The notes under the pieces are model-generated. The model did not search any database, was not told the origin of the DNA, and saw only the letters and a list, made by a program, of their open reading frames with translations. Position numbers and translations under genes: made by a program. A stretch of DNA of 53,128 bases from the NCBI GenBank assembly GCA_947625725.1, contig CANQPI010000010.1:1-53128 (forward strand), read 5' to 3'. The DNA comes from an uncultured Clostridia bacterium. Its GTDB lineage: Bacteria > Bacillota > Clostridia > Christensenellales > CAG-314. Shown here piece by piece: positions 1 to 15,000 of this stretch (its first letter is position 1; each line of letters starts with the position of its first letter).

Positions 1-1
1 A

Positions 2-3000
2 GCCAACCCCGGCAGACACCTCAACACCGCATTGGAAGTAGATTTCTACAACGTGGGCGGCGTTGTGGCGGAAGTAGACGACGTTCCGTATCAAATTTAT
101 ATTCTCAACGCAGACGGCTCCATCTACGCCGTGTTCCACTACACGCTGCATTCGGGGGAAGGCAACTATGCTCACCTCGGACCATGCAACGACGACAATC
201 ACGACGTGAGCGGAGATCACAAACACATGCACTTCTCCTACGAAGCAAACGGCACGATCAAATGGGGCTGGGACAACAGTAAGGTTGAGGTAGACGGCAG
301 CAAATCCGTCGGAGATTGCATACAAGAACTGCGCAACGCGTTTACAAACGTAGGAAAGCACACTTTGGTGCTTGTGTTGGACAACGCCAACTACATCATC
401 GACGGCACGGGCAATGCCTTTACCGATAGAGTTACAAAACCCGATTGGTACAAAGTGGAAGACAAAATCAGTCAAAGTTTCACCTTTGAGATAACCAAGG
501 CAACACTCAACCCCTTCTTGTTTGATAGTAAAGACAATACAGCCAAAACTCCTATCACCGGCAGTGGTTTGCAAATTCCGTTCGACGGCAAAACTCACAG
601 GTTGTGGGTGTGGTTTACCAACAACGCAAACACAAATGTTTTGCCGGATAACCAAACACCCGAAAGCGACAAGAACGCGCTTACTGCCACCAACTATTGG
701 GCGCAATTTGGCTACAGCGGTTGGGCTGGCCCGTTTGACAACAGTACCACCGTTGCGGACGGCACGCACAACTACGTTGATGTCGGCACTTATACGGTGC
801 ATATCGCCCTCAAAGCGGACGGCAACTTCCAATTTGTCGGCGGAGCAACGGAAATGACGTTGACCTACAACATCAACACGTTGGCAATCACCAAAAACTT
901 GTTGAATTTGGATCTGTCACACGGCAATTACACAATGGACGCTGACGCGATCACGGGCAACTTTGTGTATGTTGCAAGCGCTTGGGAACCCGTCACGGGA
1001 GTGTATATCAAAGTGGGTGGCGTAGAAACGCCACTTACGACCGACTACTACTCGTTGCAGTACATCAACAATGTCAACAAGGGCACGGCAACGGTGCAAA
1101 TTTCCGGTACGCGCAATTACAGCGGTACAATTTCGTTGACGTTTGAGATTTCACCCAAGCCGCTCGGTACGGCGAAATATAACGACGAGGATATTTCGGG
1201 CAAAAACGACGCTGAAATCGCAGAAATTTTGCTTGCGGGAACCAAGTTTGTGTACAACGGATCTCGGCAAATAATAAACGTTGCGTTCACCTACTCGCCG
1301 ACAGGTTTCTCCGCAGTTTCGATGACTTCTGCCGACTACACATTGTCTTACTATGTTTACAACGACACATTATATAGTTGGGAACCGACAAATTTGGATA
1401 GTATTGTAAACGCGGGAACCTATCGTGTTGTTGCGACAGGAAAAGGCAACTACACACACACCTATGTGGTGGAGTTTACCGTTGGCAAGGCTACGGTGGC
1501 ATTGGTTGCGCCTTCATCCAAAACCTACAACCGCAAAGAACAAGACGCGGATATCTTCTTCACCAATCTGGACGGCAACAGCGTTGTGCCCAAGAACTTT
1601 ACAACGTCCTACGCTGTGAGCACAGAGCAAACGTTGAAGAGACCGGACAATGGCAATCCGAACGCTCAATTGGGCGACAACAGAAAACCCTACTATGCAG
1701 GCAAGTACGACGTTACCGTCACCTTGACGGGCGACGATCTCAAAAACTTCCAATTCCGCGCTGAAGATTGGGACGAAGCCGCTCCCAAATTCTCCAACTC
1801 GACAAAGGGTGAGTTTGAGATAACTCAACTTGCCGTGTTCGCAGTGCAAATGCTCACGACCGCAACGTACAACGGTCAAACGCACTTCTTCGGCGACGGC
1901 GGCAATAGTATCTATGACGGCAACGGCGCTTGGACGTTGACATTTACTGCCATGGACGGCAGAACGAACGTCAGCAAAATAGGCTACACAATCAAATACA
2001 CAACTCCCGACGGCAAAGAAGTTGTAGTAAGGTTCGGCGGAGATTTAGTCGACGACAAATTTACCTACGACGGTGTAACAAAGTCGTTTGACGAGTTGAA
2101 GGCATACAACTTGTTCCGTGACGTGGTGTGGAGCGACGGTCGCATTGGCAGTTACAACTACACGGCGTCCTTCGACCATGCAAACTTTATCTTCGCCGAG
2201 CAAGCGGGCGGTACTTCCCCGAGTATGCCCTGCACGTTCACAGTAACTCCCGCAGTGATAAGGCTTGACAACTTTGCAAGCAAGGCGTACAACGCATCGG
2301 AGCAGGAGCCTGATATACACTTCTCGTTGGTAAACGCTATTGACAAGTTGAGCGACGAAATAGTCAACGACGAGTTGAACGATAGGGACAAGTTGAACGA
2401 TAGGGATAGGCATTACTCCCTTGTGTATGCGCCGCGTCGTGACACAACCGCAAAGTTGGGCGACAGCAATAAGCCTCTTGACGCGGGCATCTACAATGTT
2501 ACTGTTACACTTTCCACACACAACTATGCGTTCAACGCCTACGGCGAAGCGGAATATTCGCAACAGTTCCAGATCACTCCGTTGGATATCAGCACATTGA
2601 CACTTGATGAAGATATTGTGTTCACTTTGGAAAACAAAGTGTACACAGGCGACGCCATCACCACCGTGATCACACAAGTGATAGTGACCATTGGCGACAA
2701 GACCATTACCTTCAAGCAGGGCGCAAAAAACGAAAACGAAGTTGAGTTGACCGATCAGTTCACTATTATCGGTTACAACAACAATATTCACGCAGGCACA
2801 GCCACCGCAACCATACAGGCGAGCGGCAACTTCACCAACAGCGGCGAGGTACAGCACAATTTCGAAATCAAAGCGCGTAACATTGTTGTCCGTATCGAGA
2901 ACCGTAGCTCCGTTTATGGAGAAAACCTCACTCTTAGCGATGTTGAGGGCATCGGTTGGTCGCTTGTCGATCCCAAAGACTACTACGTCAAGTATGGCGT

Positions 3001-6000
3001 CACGTGGAATTGGGAAAGCGACTACAGCAACGTAGAAAGCGACTCCAAGCATTACATAGTGTACCGTACCGACAACCTTGGTATCTCTCTCGATATCAAC
3101 GGTGGCAAATACAACAACGGCGTGTTGCTCTTTGGTACCTATTCGATAACCGACCACAGCACTCCTTCTTTGTCTGATTCCGACTACAACATCACCTTTG
3201 TGGGTGATTGGGCAGGCTCGGACGACTACGACGGCAAGGCGGGTACCTACACAGTCGACAAGCGCGAAATCACCATTACGCCCGTTGACAAAAACAGTAT
3301 CTACGGCGAAAAGTCAGTGTCCGCTATCAACGAAGAGTTGAGCGATCAAAGCGCTTGGAACGCAACTTCCGTCTACGCAGGCGACGCAATTTTGTCCGCC
3401 GACCTTGAAGCCCTTGCAAAGTGCATAAGCTTTGCGGTGCAGTACGTCGACGCGTCAGGCGCCACAAGCGGTTACTTGTTCGCAAACACTTACAAAGTGG
3501 TGGGCACCTTTGCCGAACACGACAATGACGTTTGCAACAACTACTCTGTCACGTTTAGCGGTAGTTGGGAAGGCGGAACAGACGGCACCTACACCGTCAA
3601 CAAGAGACCTATCACGTTGACCATCAACAAGGGCGTGCTCAGTTACGAGTACAGAGCAGACGAAGTAGACGATCTTATTGAGTTTGGTAAAACTTACAAA
3701 ACGCCTTGGACGCTTGACAAGGTCTTTGTGGCGACTCCCGGTAACGACTCTAACGGCACGCCATTTGCCACAGCGTTGTTTGGAGAGGACACTCTTGCAT
3801 CACTGGGCATCACCCTTGGCAAACAAAGCGGTCTTAACGTCGGCAACTACAACGTAAACGGCAACGCAACCAACCCCAACTACGAAGTGACGTTTGAAGG
3901 CATGGAAAATGCGTTGGAGATCACTCCGCGCCAAATCGTCATACACATCAACGACAAAACCAGCGTGTACGGCGAACTCGAAGTTGTAGGCTCGGCAGAG
4001 GGCAAGGACGCCGATTGGTACGCAATGCTTGCAAAAACAAGCGCGTATTGGACGGAAAGTTTGAGCAGTGACGAGGCACAACGCATTGATCTCGGAAACA
4101 TCTCGGGCGCTGAAAGCCTTGGCGTGACGCTTACCAAGGAGTTGGGCGCAAGCGTAGGCGTTTACTACATCACGGGCGTTTCCACCAACGGCAACTACCA
4201 AGTCACTTGGGAAGGCAATTGGGATAAAGACGGCGACACGGACAAAGATCCCACAAACGACGGCAAAGCCGGTGTGTACACAATTACACAACGCAAAGTA
4301 AAGATAATTGTGCTGGGACAGAGCGGCGTATATGGCAACAACCAACACGCTGGTATCGAAGCAGTCAAAAACATCAACTGGAAAGTTGACGGCACCGCGG
4401 GCAACGATTTCAAATCGCTGTTATCCGCAGACGACCTCGACATTAAGTTGACATTGGTGTACACAGACGATAAGCTCAGCAACGCAGGACAAATCAATGT
4501 TGGTTGGTACACAATTCGCGCAACATACAGCAACGCCAACTACGACGTGACATTTGTGGGCAACAACGCCAACTTGAAAGATGCGCAGTATGTTGAGGGA
4601 TTGGTGGAACAAAGCAATATCACACCCAGAACCGGCGACTACGGGTACGATATGGACAATATGTACTATGTGTTTGCTCGTCGTTTGACGGTAACTATCA
4701 ACCCGCAAACCTCCGTGTACAACGGCAAGAGCAATGCTCCGGAGTTGCACCAAGGAAAAGAATGGTGGAGCGTTACCAACGTACTCAACGGCAGTGTTCC
4801 GCCGATCGTAAAGGGCGACGACATCACTTTGTCTGTTGAACTTGCGTGGGCGACAGAATACAAAGAGTGGAATGTCGGTACATACGATATCGTTGCCAAG
4901 ATCGGCACAACTCATCCGAACCCCAACTACGTAATCGACAAAACCAGCGTAAAAGGCGTATATACTATCACCCCCAAAGCAATTTCCGTACTTATCACGG
5001 ACGAGGGACAAAATCACGAATATGACGGAACATCTGCCGAACACAATTTGAAAAAAACGGTAGAAACAAATTACAGGTTGGCAGACGGCTTTGAGTTGGC
5101 AGACGGCGACAAACTCGGAGATTTGGGTATCACCCTTTCGACGAGCAACTCGTCCAACGCGGGTACTTATCAAATCAACGGTAGTGCAACCAACGGCAAC
5201 TACACTGTGACCTTTGTTGGTAGTTGGGAATCCAACAACGAAGCAAAACCCAACGGCACAGGCGGTACGTACACCATCACGCCGAGAAAACTGACCGTGG
5301 AAATCAAAGACCACATCTCCGTCTACGGCGAAACTTTGGAGGATCTGAAAGACAAGAGTAACTACACAATTTACCACAATCGCGTGGCAGAGAACGCGTT
5401 GGTTGGTAGCGACGACCTTGGTATCACTTTGACCAAGTCGGGCGGCAGAGATGCAGGCACGTATGCCATCACAGGCAGTTGGAACAACAACAGCAATTAC
5501 GAAGTTACCTTTACGGGCAGTTGGAGTGCAGACGACTCCGACAAGGACCATGCGGGTACTTACACGATTACACAACGTCAACTCAACGTTCACGTCAACA
5601 ACCAAGGCGGCGTGTTCGGAGGATTGACCTACACCAACCTCAACAAGTTGCAAGGAACTTCCGACAAAGAAAACGGTTGGTACATCATGGGATTTGCAAG
5701 TACCGACGGTATCAGCGAATACAACCAAACCAACAAAAACCATGTGATATCCGGCGACTCGTTGCAGATCGACCTCATACTCAACAACGATACGTCCAGC
5801 AGTTCTCACACGGGAAGATGCGCTATCTCTGCAACCTGCGGAAACAGCAACTACAAGGTGACATTCTACGGCGATTGGGATGGATCTGACGAACACAAGG
5901 GAACTGCCGGTATATTCGAAGTTTCCAAGCGCAAGATCACCGTTACCGTTTTGGACGTTACGAAGAGTTACGACGGCACGGAGCAATCCGTTGACAGCCG

Positions 6001-9000
6001 AAAAAACTTCGGCTGGACGGAACAAGTTACCAACGACCCCGACAACAACACCGTAACGTTTGTGCCTTATCGCGACAAGTTTGCACCTGAAATGGATGTG
6101 TCGGTGAGCGTTTCGGGAGCCAAGAACGTTGGCATCTACGCAATACACATTGTTATCACTCGCGACGGAGAAGTTATCTTCGACAGTGCAGAAACAAAAC
6201 TTGGCGAAAACGTCACATTGAACGAGGACGGCTCGGTGACTGTTTCCACTAACGAGTACGAAATCACGGTGAAGGGCAGTTGGGAACGCACGGGCGAAGC
6301 AAACGACCCGCAAATTTCCAAAGCGGCAGGCACGTACACGATCACCAAGAAAAACGTCACGTTGACGATCGAGGACTACACGGATACCTACGGCGAGATC
6401 ACGTTGGAGCAAATCAATGCGATACTCGCAAATCAATACGACCCCGCTTGGAACGACCTTGCAGGAGGCATTGTTACCGACGATTTGGAATTCATCAAAC
6501 AAGCGATAACGCTGACGGTCAGAAAAGGCGCCGAAAAGGAAAGCGATGGTCTTGGCGGGGGCTATATCAACGCAGGCACCTACTACATACACGGCTTATT
6601 CGACGATAGCGAAAACGACGTGTGCGGCAACTACAACATCACGTTTACAGGCACGCGCAGTACTGCCGAAACGGGTATCCTCACCGTAAACAAACGCAAC
6701 ATTGGTTTGCGCATCAATGACAAGAGTAGTAACTACGGCGACAAGGACCCCGTTTGGGACTACACCGAAGTACTGATGGGTGGAACAACAGGCTCTGCAA
6801 TTCTGGAAGGCGACAAGGCAAAATTTAAAGAGGCTATCAAGTTTGAAATTCTCAGCCAAGAACTAAGCGGCGCGAACAAACTCAAAGTCGGCAACTATCC
6901 TATTTGGATGAGTATCGACGAGAAAAAAGATACTGACAGATTTATCGCAAACAACTACAATATTACATTCAGCGGACTTTGGAGCGGTAGCGGCGACAAA
7001 GATGGCGTACTATTGGCACAATGCGCAGGCGTGTACACGGTACTCAAAAAGAATATCACCGTAACAAACATCACGGGCGACCTTGAAAGCGAGTACGGCG
7101 ACGAAGTACCCACCGTTTGGAATTACACAAAAAACGAAGGCGACATTTTGGACGGCGACAAAGTGACAGTGGTGTTCTCTACCCGCGCAAATGCAAAGGC
7201 TGATGTTGGCGAGTATCTCATCACCGTTAACTTGGGCGGCGATGGCGCGGACAACGGCAACTACTCGATGACGGTGAGTTGCACCGTATATTACACAATT
7301 GTCACTCGCAAACTCACCGTCAACGTGGAGCAGGACCACACAATAGTATATGGTGACGAGGAAACTCTTCCCAAAATCACGACGACCCGCACCAACAATG
7401 ACGCCGACAAGAGCAATTGGTTGGTGGAAGGCGACAACGTCTTGTTCAATATCACACTCACGAGTGAAATGCGCACCAACGAAGGTCACTTGCGCGTGAA
7501 GAGCGGCGGATATAACTTTGTTGTGTATATGCACGGCGACGGCATATCCAACTACGAAATCAATTCCAACGACTGGAGTACTGCCACGTACACTGTAACG
7601 GCGCGCCCCGTAAAAGTAACCATCGGAAACGCGTCTGCCGTCTACGGCGAAAGAGAAGCCAAACTCGATTATACAGTTGAGAATGCCGTACCGTCAATCA
7701 GCACATTCGGAACAAGAGAAATCGCGACAGGCGGAAGAGGTTTGATTAAGGATGACGAAGCTGCTGTTCTCAACATTATCCTTACTCGTAGCGGACTGAA
7801 CAGCGGCAGTAACGACGCGGCATACTACGCCATAACAGGTCAATCTACCTCAACGGACTATGCCGTGACGTTTGTAGGCGAATGGGGCACGGGCGAAACC
7901 GAGGGCTTGGATAGCGCAAACGACGGCAAAGCGGGTATTTACCAAATCACCAAGCGTCCCATTCGTATTGAAATTTACAACCAGTCGGCAGTATATGGCG
8001 AAGTCATTAACGTTGGATCTATTCAAGGCGTCAACTGGAATGTGCTGGACGCTGAAATCGTGGACGACAACCACCAGTACTACGATCTCAAACCGGGCGA
8101 CAATCTCGAACTTAAATTGTATCTGACCGACTACTCCGACAGCACCTACAAAGTACGTCCTCGCGGCGAATACAAGCTTCAATACACAGTGGGCAACGAC
8201 AACTACGACGTTACGGTAGTGTCTACTCCGTTGGATGCATCGCAACAAGAGTACTATACGGAAGACTACAAGACCGCTCGCGCCGACGGCGTCGGCAGAT
8301 GGGGGGCGCGCTCGCCCATCACCATCGCTTTGAGCCAAGCCAACCACGGTTACTTCTTTGTGACGGTGCGTACGGTGTATGTAAACATCAAAAATCAAAG
8401 CGGAGTCTACGGCGACAAATACAATTTGTTACAAACCTCCTCAGGCGACAGCCCTGCTTACACGGTATCGTTGGCGGCAGGCTTGACGGGCGCTAACTTT
8501 GTGGACGGTTTGAGCGTAACCTTCTCGTTGGTAACCACGGCGTACGGCGTAGGAGACAAGGGTCAATCGAGCGGCACGCTCTCCTATGCGGGGAAGTACC
8601 CCATTTTCGGCGACAAAATAAAAGCAAGCCGTGACGGCGCGCAATTGGAAGACAACGATCCCATTCTCACCAATTACAGCTTTGAGTTCACGGGTGAGTG
8701 GACGGGACATGAAGAATACCCCAGCGGAAGCACATACGCAAATCGCGTGGGTGTGTTCACCGTAAAAATACGCAACGTCGTGGTTCGCGCCAATGACGTA
8801 AGCGCAGTGTACGGAACATACAAAGACCTCAACACCGTTGGCGGTACGTTCTTGTTGAACAATCAAAAGGGATACTTCGCCAATGCGACAAACAGTAGCG
8901 GTAGCGCATTTGTAAACGGCGATGAAAACTTGATGGGATTTGCGCTTTCCGTGAAATACAACGGTAGTGACCTCAGCACAGGTCGTGCGCTAAAAGTGGG

Positions 9001-12000
9001 AACTTACACAATTGTTCTTACTTCAAACCCGTCAACGGAAGATGACAAAGAAAAGGCTGTAAACAGTTATTCTATCACGTTGGAAAACGCCACTCTCACC
9101 GTTACCAAGGCAAACATCAACATCAATATCGCAAGCGGACAGTACAGCACCTACGGCGACGAACTCAGGTCGGACATGGTTCAATGGGACAGCAAGGGGC
9201 AACAAGACAAACTGTACACCGTTGTTGGCGGCGGTTATGTGGAGGGCGACGTGCTTGATTTCACCTTGCTCACCTCGCTTATCGACTACTTCGACGGAGA
9301 TAGATACAAGCCTCTTGACGACGGCAACTATCCCGCTGCCGGCAACTATCCCATTTATGTGACCAGTTGGACCAATGCAGGCGACAATGCCAACTACAAT
9401 ATGCCCACTTACACGGGCAGTTTCACGGGCGGTATCGATCGCGACGACGACCATCTAGCCAACATTGCAGGTATCTACACAATTCGCAAAAAGACGGTTG
9501 AAGTCGCTATCGACGACAAGACGGTAGAGTACGGCGACGAGTTCGGCAAATTTACTTACCACTTGCCCACAGATTGGAAAGTGGGCAGTGACATTGACGA
9601 GAGCATCCGCATTGATCTTTCGGTCGGAGTAACAGCAGGCGTATCCGTCGGCACCTACGCCATCTCGGGGACCTACGCCAGCGCCAACTACGAAGTAAAA
9701 TTTGTAGGCAGTTGGTTGAACAAAGAAGCGGGCACTCTTACGGTGAGCGCACGCAAGATCGTGGTGGTACTCAGACCGCAAACATCCGTCTACGGCGACA
9801 ATCCCAGCGCAAGCAGTACGACGGGCTATTGGTTTGTGGTCAAGGGCAACACCAAAGTTACAGCCGATACGCTGTCCACATCGAATGAATGGCGGACGGT
9901 ATTCGGCGTCAACACAATAAAAGACTTGTATGAACTGCTTGTAACACTCACCAAAGGCACAACAGCCCGTGATACCGAATACGGCAAAGACGGCAACGGA
10001 TTGTACGGCGGCGTCTATGACATCATAGGACAATGCAACAATAGCAATTATAAGGTGACTTTCACCAAGTTTGTGAAGGAAGATACAGACTACGGCACAA
10101 TTACCGACAACAGCTGGGGAGAATATAAAATCACCCCGCGCGAGATCACGATAGAAGTGTTGCCTCGCGAAGCGGTTTACGGATCCGTTGATGAAGCCAA
10201 GTACGGCGCAGTTCTCAACAACACAAAGGGAGTCGCTTGGCGCTATGCCGACGGCAGTAAAGAATTTGTAACGGGACACGAGCAGTATCTCAGTTTCTAT
10301 CTCGCAACAAACAAAAAAGTAACGAATGCTCTCTATGCGCCTGTCGGATCTTACCCGATAGTGGGCTTCTGGGCAGAAGACATTGACGAAGACAATTCGT
10401 TGTACCGTCTTAAAGAGTTGTGCTACAACGTGACGTTCGTCGGCGCATGGAACAGTGACGACGACACCGTCAATAACGGACATGCGGGTATTCTCACCGT
10501 AAACGAGGCGACTATCTTGCAAAACGATCGTCAAGCAAATGACGACGAAACATTCAGCGGAACGCTTTGGAACAGGACGGAACTGTATCGCGGCGGCGAC
10601 ATTAGTTACAGCCTCAAAGTTACTGCGGAGTATCTGATCTTCGCAGGCGACGTCAAGTTTGACCCGCAGACCTTGATCAACAATTACGACGGATCTGAGA
10701 TCGATTACGTCGGCGCAAAGATCACATACAAAGACCTGTACCGCGACAACGTTATGTTCAAGAACGGCGCGCTGGATGAAGCCGACCTCTCCGTAAAAGA
10801 TTACGGCTTGTGGAAGGTGACTGTGGTAGTGGAAAACGACAACCACAAAGTCGGAGAGTTTACTCTTACTCTCAACATCATGCAAGCAAACTTGGTGGTA
10901 CACCTCAACGGCGAAATGTTCAGCAGACCTTACGGCACTTACATGGCGGAAGGCAAAGACGTTGTCAGCGACGCGGCGTCATTCGAGCAATTCAAAGCCG
11001 ACCTCAAAGCATGGCTGTTCGCAACAGGCGACATGCAGGTGATCGATCTGATAGACGGTGCGGAAAACTTGTTTAACGGCGACTTGACCAGATTGATCGA
11101 GTACTTGCTGAGGGACAGCACCGTAACCGTAACAATTGATATGACGGAACAAAACGTCAGCACGGGCGGCTACATCGGAGCGTTCAACTACAACATCAAG
11201 TTCAACACTACGGGCAACATCAACATCAGTTTCGACAAGACTTACACGGTGGTGGAAATCACCAAGGCGAATATCGGCGTTGAATGGACCGCTGACCCGG
11301 ACGATCAACCGGAAAATAAAGTGGATAAATACGAGGGCGAAAGCGCCAAGTATGACTTCCGCTATGATGGCGAAGCGCACATGCTCGTACCCAAGACATT
11401 GAATGTTTTGGCAGGCGACCTTGTTGCAGACGGCACCTATTCGACGGCTTGCTACCGCAAACAAGGCAGCAGTTGGAACAGCGTTCTGGAAATTCGCGAC
11501 GTCGGCATTTATCGCATATCCATTGTGGTGGACTTCAACCCGAACAGCACCAACAATGCGGATATCAACAACTACAATGTTGTACTGCTTGACGTTTATG
11601 TGGAAATCAAAGCCGTAAATATCACGGTAAAAATCAACGACCAAAGCAACGAGTACGGCGAGGAAGAAATCGACGTCAACGCATTGGAGAACGCTTGGAC
11701 GATCGTTGAGGGCGGCGAGGCATTGCCCGAGGGCGAAAACCTGCTGATCACACTCACGATACAAGCCTTTACGGGTGACAGACGTCACACCGGTTCGTAC
11801 AGTATCACGGGTCGCTCGGATAACGACAACTATGTCGTAACCTTCGTCGGCAGTTTCGGCGAAACGGCTCTCGGCAGGGGCGACGGCACAGGCGGTACCT
11901 ACACCGTTACCAAGCGCAAGGTAATTGTCAATGTACACGACATCACGTTTGCCTACGGCGACGTCCTGCCGGATGACTTTATTTCGCTCGGCTCGGTAGC

Positions 12001-15000
12001 GTACACAACGTCGCGTCCCGACAGTCCTGCGGGTTACGCAATGCAAGCGCAAGCCTCCACAGTACCCATCTTCCCGGACGATCAGGGAAATCTCGCTCTG
12101 CACATCAAGTTGATGGTAACAGACGACAGTTCCTACACTTCAACGGGTTATCTCAAAGCAAATTCCGACGGGTACAGATTGGAATGCACCTACAACAAGG
12201 ATAGCGACTACGACATCACGTTTGTGGATGACCGCGGCGAAATAGCGGAGAGTATGACTCACTACGCCAAACTCTTCATCACCAAGCGCGACCTCAACGT
12301 CAACATTCAGACCAGAGTGGTAACTTACGGCGACGACCGTCCCACAATGCCCATGAACTACACGGTTACGGGTTGGGCGGCAGAGGACGCCGATTGGTTC
12401 ACAACTGCGCGCGATACCGAGGCTTCGTTCCTCAAATTCACCGTTCTCAACGCCGTTACGCATGCCGAGTTGGACGAAAGCAAACGTTACGACCCCGTTG
12501 GACGTTACATCATTGTTTTGCAGAGCAACACGGCGGCGTCGCACGAAATCGGCAGCAACTATGACATTACCGTCTTGGGCGAGTGGAGCGACGATACGTA
12601 CTTCACCGAACAAAACGGCAAAGCGGGCAGTTACACCGTCAATCCGCGCGTAATATCCATAACGATGTTTGACGCAAGCGGCGAATACGGCGACGGTACG
12701 CTCGGCAGCATAGCCGCCAAGATCGAGTGGACTTTGAACAGCACCCTCGCCGACGGCGAAACGCTCGACGATCTCAAACGTTGGCTTACCGTTGACGTAA
12801 GCGACGTGTTCCTGCCCGACGGTCACACCAAGAGCGTAGGAAACTACACCGTACGCGCAACGCTCAGTACCGCAAACTACACGCTGGACGGCACGATAAC
12901 GGCTCAGTACAAGATCGTTCCGCGCGAGATCAACATCAGAGTGTTGGATCAAGACAGCGAGTACGGCGATTGGCACAGCCTGTTTGTCGCAAGCAAGGGC
13001 CACGACGTCGGTTGGGTAGCCGAGCGCACCTATGCGGACGCAGACGGCATAGCGTATCCCACGGACCAAATTGTCACCGCCATCAAACTGACGACAGGCA
13101 TTGCCGATACGGTATTTGTAGACGACTATGCAAACGCGATAAGCGTTGTTGAGTCCACGTTGAGTATCGACGGCAACTACCATATCAACGGTGTGTTTGC
13201 AGGTACGTTGCACGTAGTGCCTCGTCAAATTGCAATTCACGTCAACTCACAGACCAGCGAGTACGGCGAAGAACACGTGTTCAGCAAAAAGTACGGCAAC
13301 AAAGAAGAGTGGCTTGCAGGTCAAGCGGATTGGTACGCCGATCGCTTGAACAAGACGGAATTTTCCGACAACAACGTCGTTGTGTTGGATACCGACATCA
13401 ATGCGATCAGTCTTTCCTGCGATATAGACCGCACAAGTCCGGCAGGAACGTATCAACTGAATGCGGCGTTCAACAATCCCAACTACAAAGCCGTAGTGGT
13501 CGAGGGCGAGTACACGATCACCAAGCGTGAGATCACGGTGATCATACTCAACTCATCAAGCGAATACGGCGACGCGCTCAGTACGCTCGACTATCAAGTC
13601 AGCCGCACCGGCGGAAACGCTCTTGTCAACGGCGACGTACTCGATATCACGCTTGCCGCCGTCAAATCCAACGGCGCACCCGTGGACGAACATACCGCCG
13701 TCGGAACATATCCGATAATCGTTTCGGCAAGCAACAACGCCAACTACGAGATAACGTTTGCGGGCAATTACGAGGGCGTTTTGCCCGACGGACGCGTCGG
13801 CGACGCGGCAGGTATCTACACGGTGAACAAACGCCGCATAGTAATTACGTTCAGCGGCGAAAGCGAATACGGCGATCCTTACGATCCGCACGGAGCAAGT
13901 TACCGCGCCGACGGCAAGTCCGGACCTGCGATCGTCAACGGCGACGACCTCGGATACACGTTCGAGTGGATAGACGATCCTCAAAGTTACCTTTCGGGCG
14001 CTTACCCCGCAGTGGGCGATTACAAGTTGAGAGTTCACAAGCCCGAAACGCCCACTCCCGCTCAAAGCAACTACGAGATATTGGATGACGAAAGCGGCGA
14101 GAGCGTCTACCGCATTGTACCGCGCAGAATAACGCTGGTTGTCAAGGATCTGCACAACACCTACGGCGAACCGTTTGACGATCCCGAAGCCAAGATCTCC
14201 GATATGGTAGAAGCCGTTCGCACGAGTTCCAAACCCGGTGACGCAATACTCAACAACGACATTCAGTACTTCTCGCTCAAAGTGATCGACGGCGACGTGG
14301 CGAAGTTGACGGAAGGCAGACCTTTCTACGTAGGCTCTTACAACTACAACTTGCGCTACACAAGCACCAACCGTAACTACGAAATCACCGTTGATTACGG
14401 CAACTACATTGTCGATCCCAGACCCGTAACGGTCCATATCGACAGCAAGACGAGCAAGTACGGCGAGGATATCGAACAATTGACGTTCAGCGAGGTACAA
14501 GGTTTGCTCGACGGCGACGACCTCAACATCGAACTGAGCGTACTGTGGCTGGACGAACTGTTGGGATTGGAATTCCACAACACAGGCATCTACGCCATCT
14601 CCGCCAAGTACGACAACCCCAATTACAGCGTCACATTCGACGGCGCGTTGGGCAAGTACGGCGCTTACGACATTGAAAAAGCCGACAACCTGTTTACCAA
14701 GGGTTACACGGGCGACGGCGAGATCGACATAGGCGACCCGTTCGAAGCGGACGAACTTCCCACCGCAAAGTGGGGCAACGACGGAGTCAGATTGGAGTAC
14801 TACTTGGACGAAGCAATGACTCAACTCGCGGACTTCGACGACATAGTCAATGCCTCTACGGGAACCTACTACGTCAAAGTAACAGTGGACGAATCGCTCA
14901 ATTGGAAGAGCGCAGTAACGAGTTTCGTGGTGAACGTAGTCAACAAACTGTCCTTGCCGGACGGATTGGACATCACGGCGTACGTACTGATTTACGCGTC

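Noticed and set aside
4421-6592. Long antisense open frame (about 720 codons) opposite the giant gene, and several similar ones up to 14824
   Set aside because: They mirror the repeat codons of the giant gene on the other strand, have low-complexity V/F/R/C-rich composition, no ribosome sites and no recognisable domains.
2880-14690. Regular repeats in the giant gene considered as CRISPR or DNA-level satellite
   Set aside because: Periodicity is at protein level (about 90-160 residues) with diverged DNA, and there are no short identical repeats with spacers.
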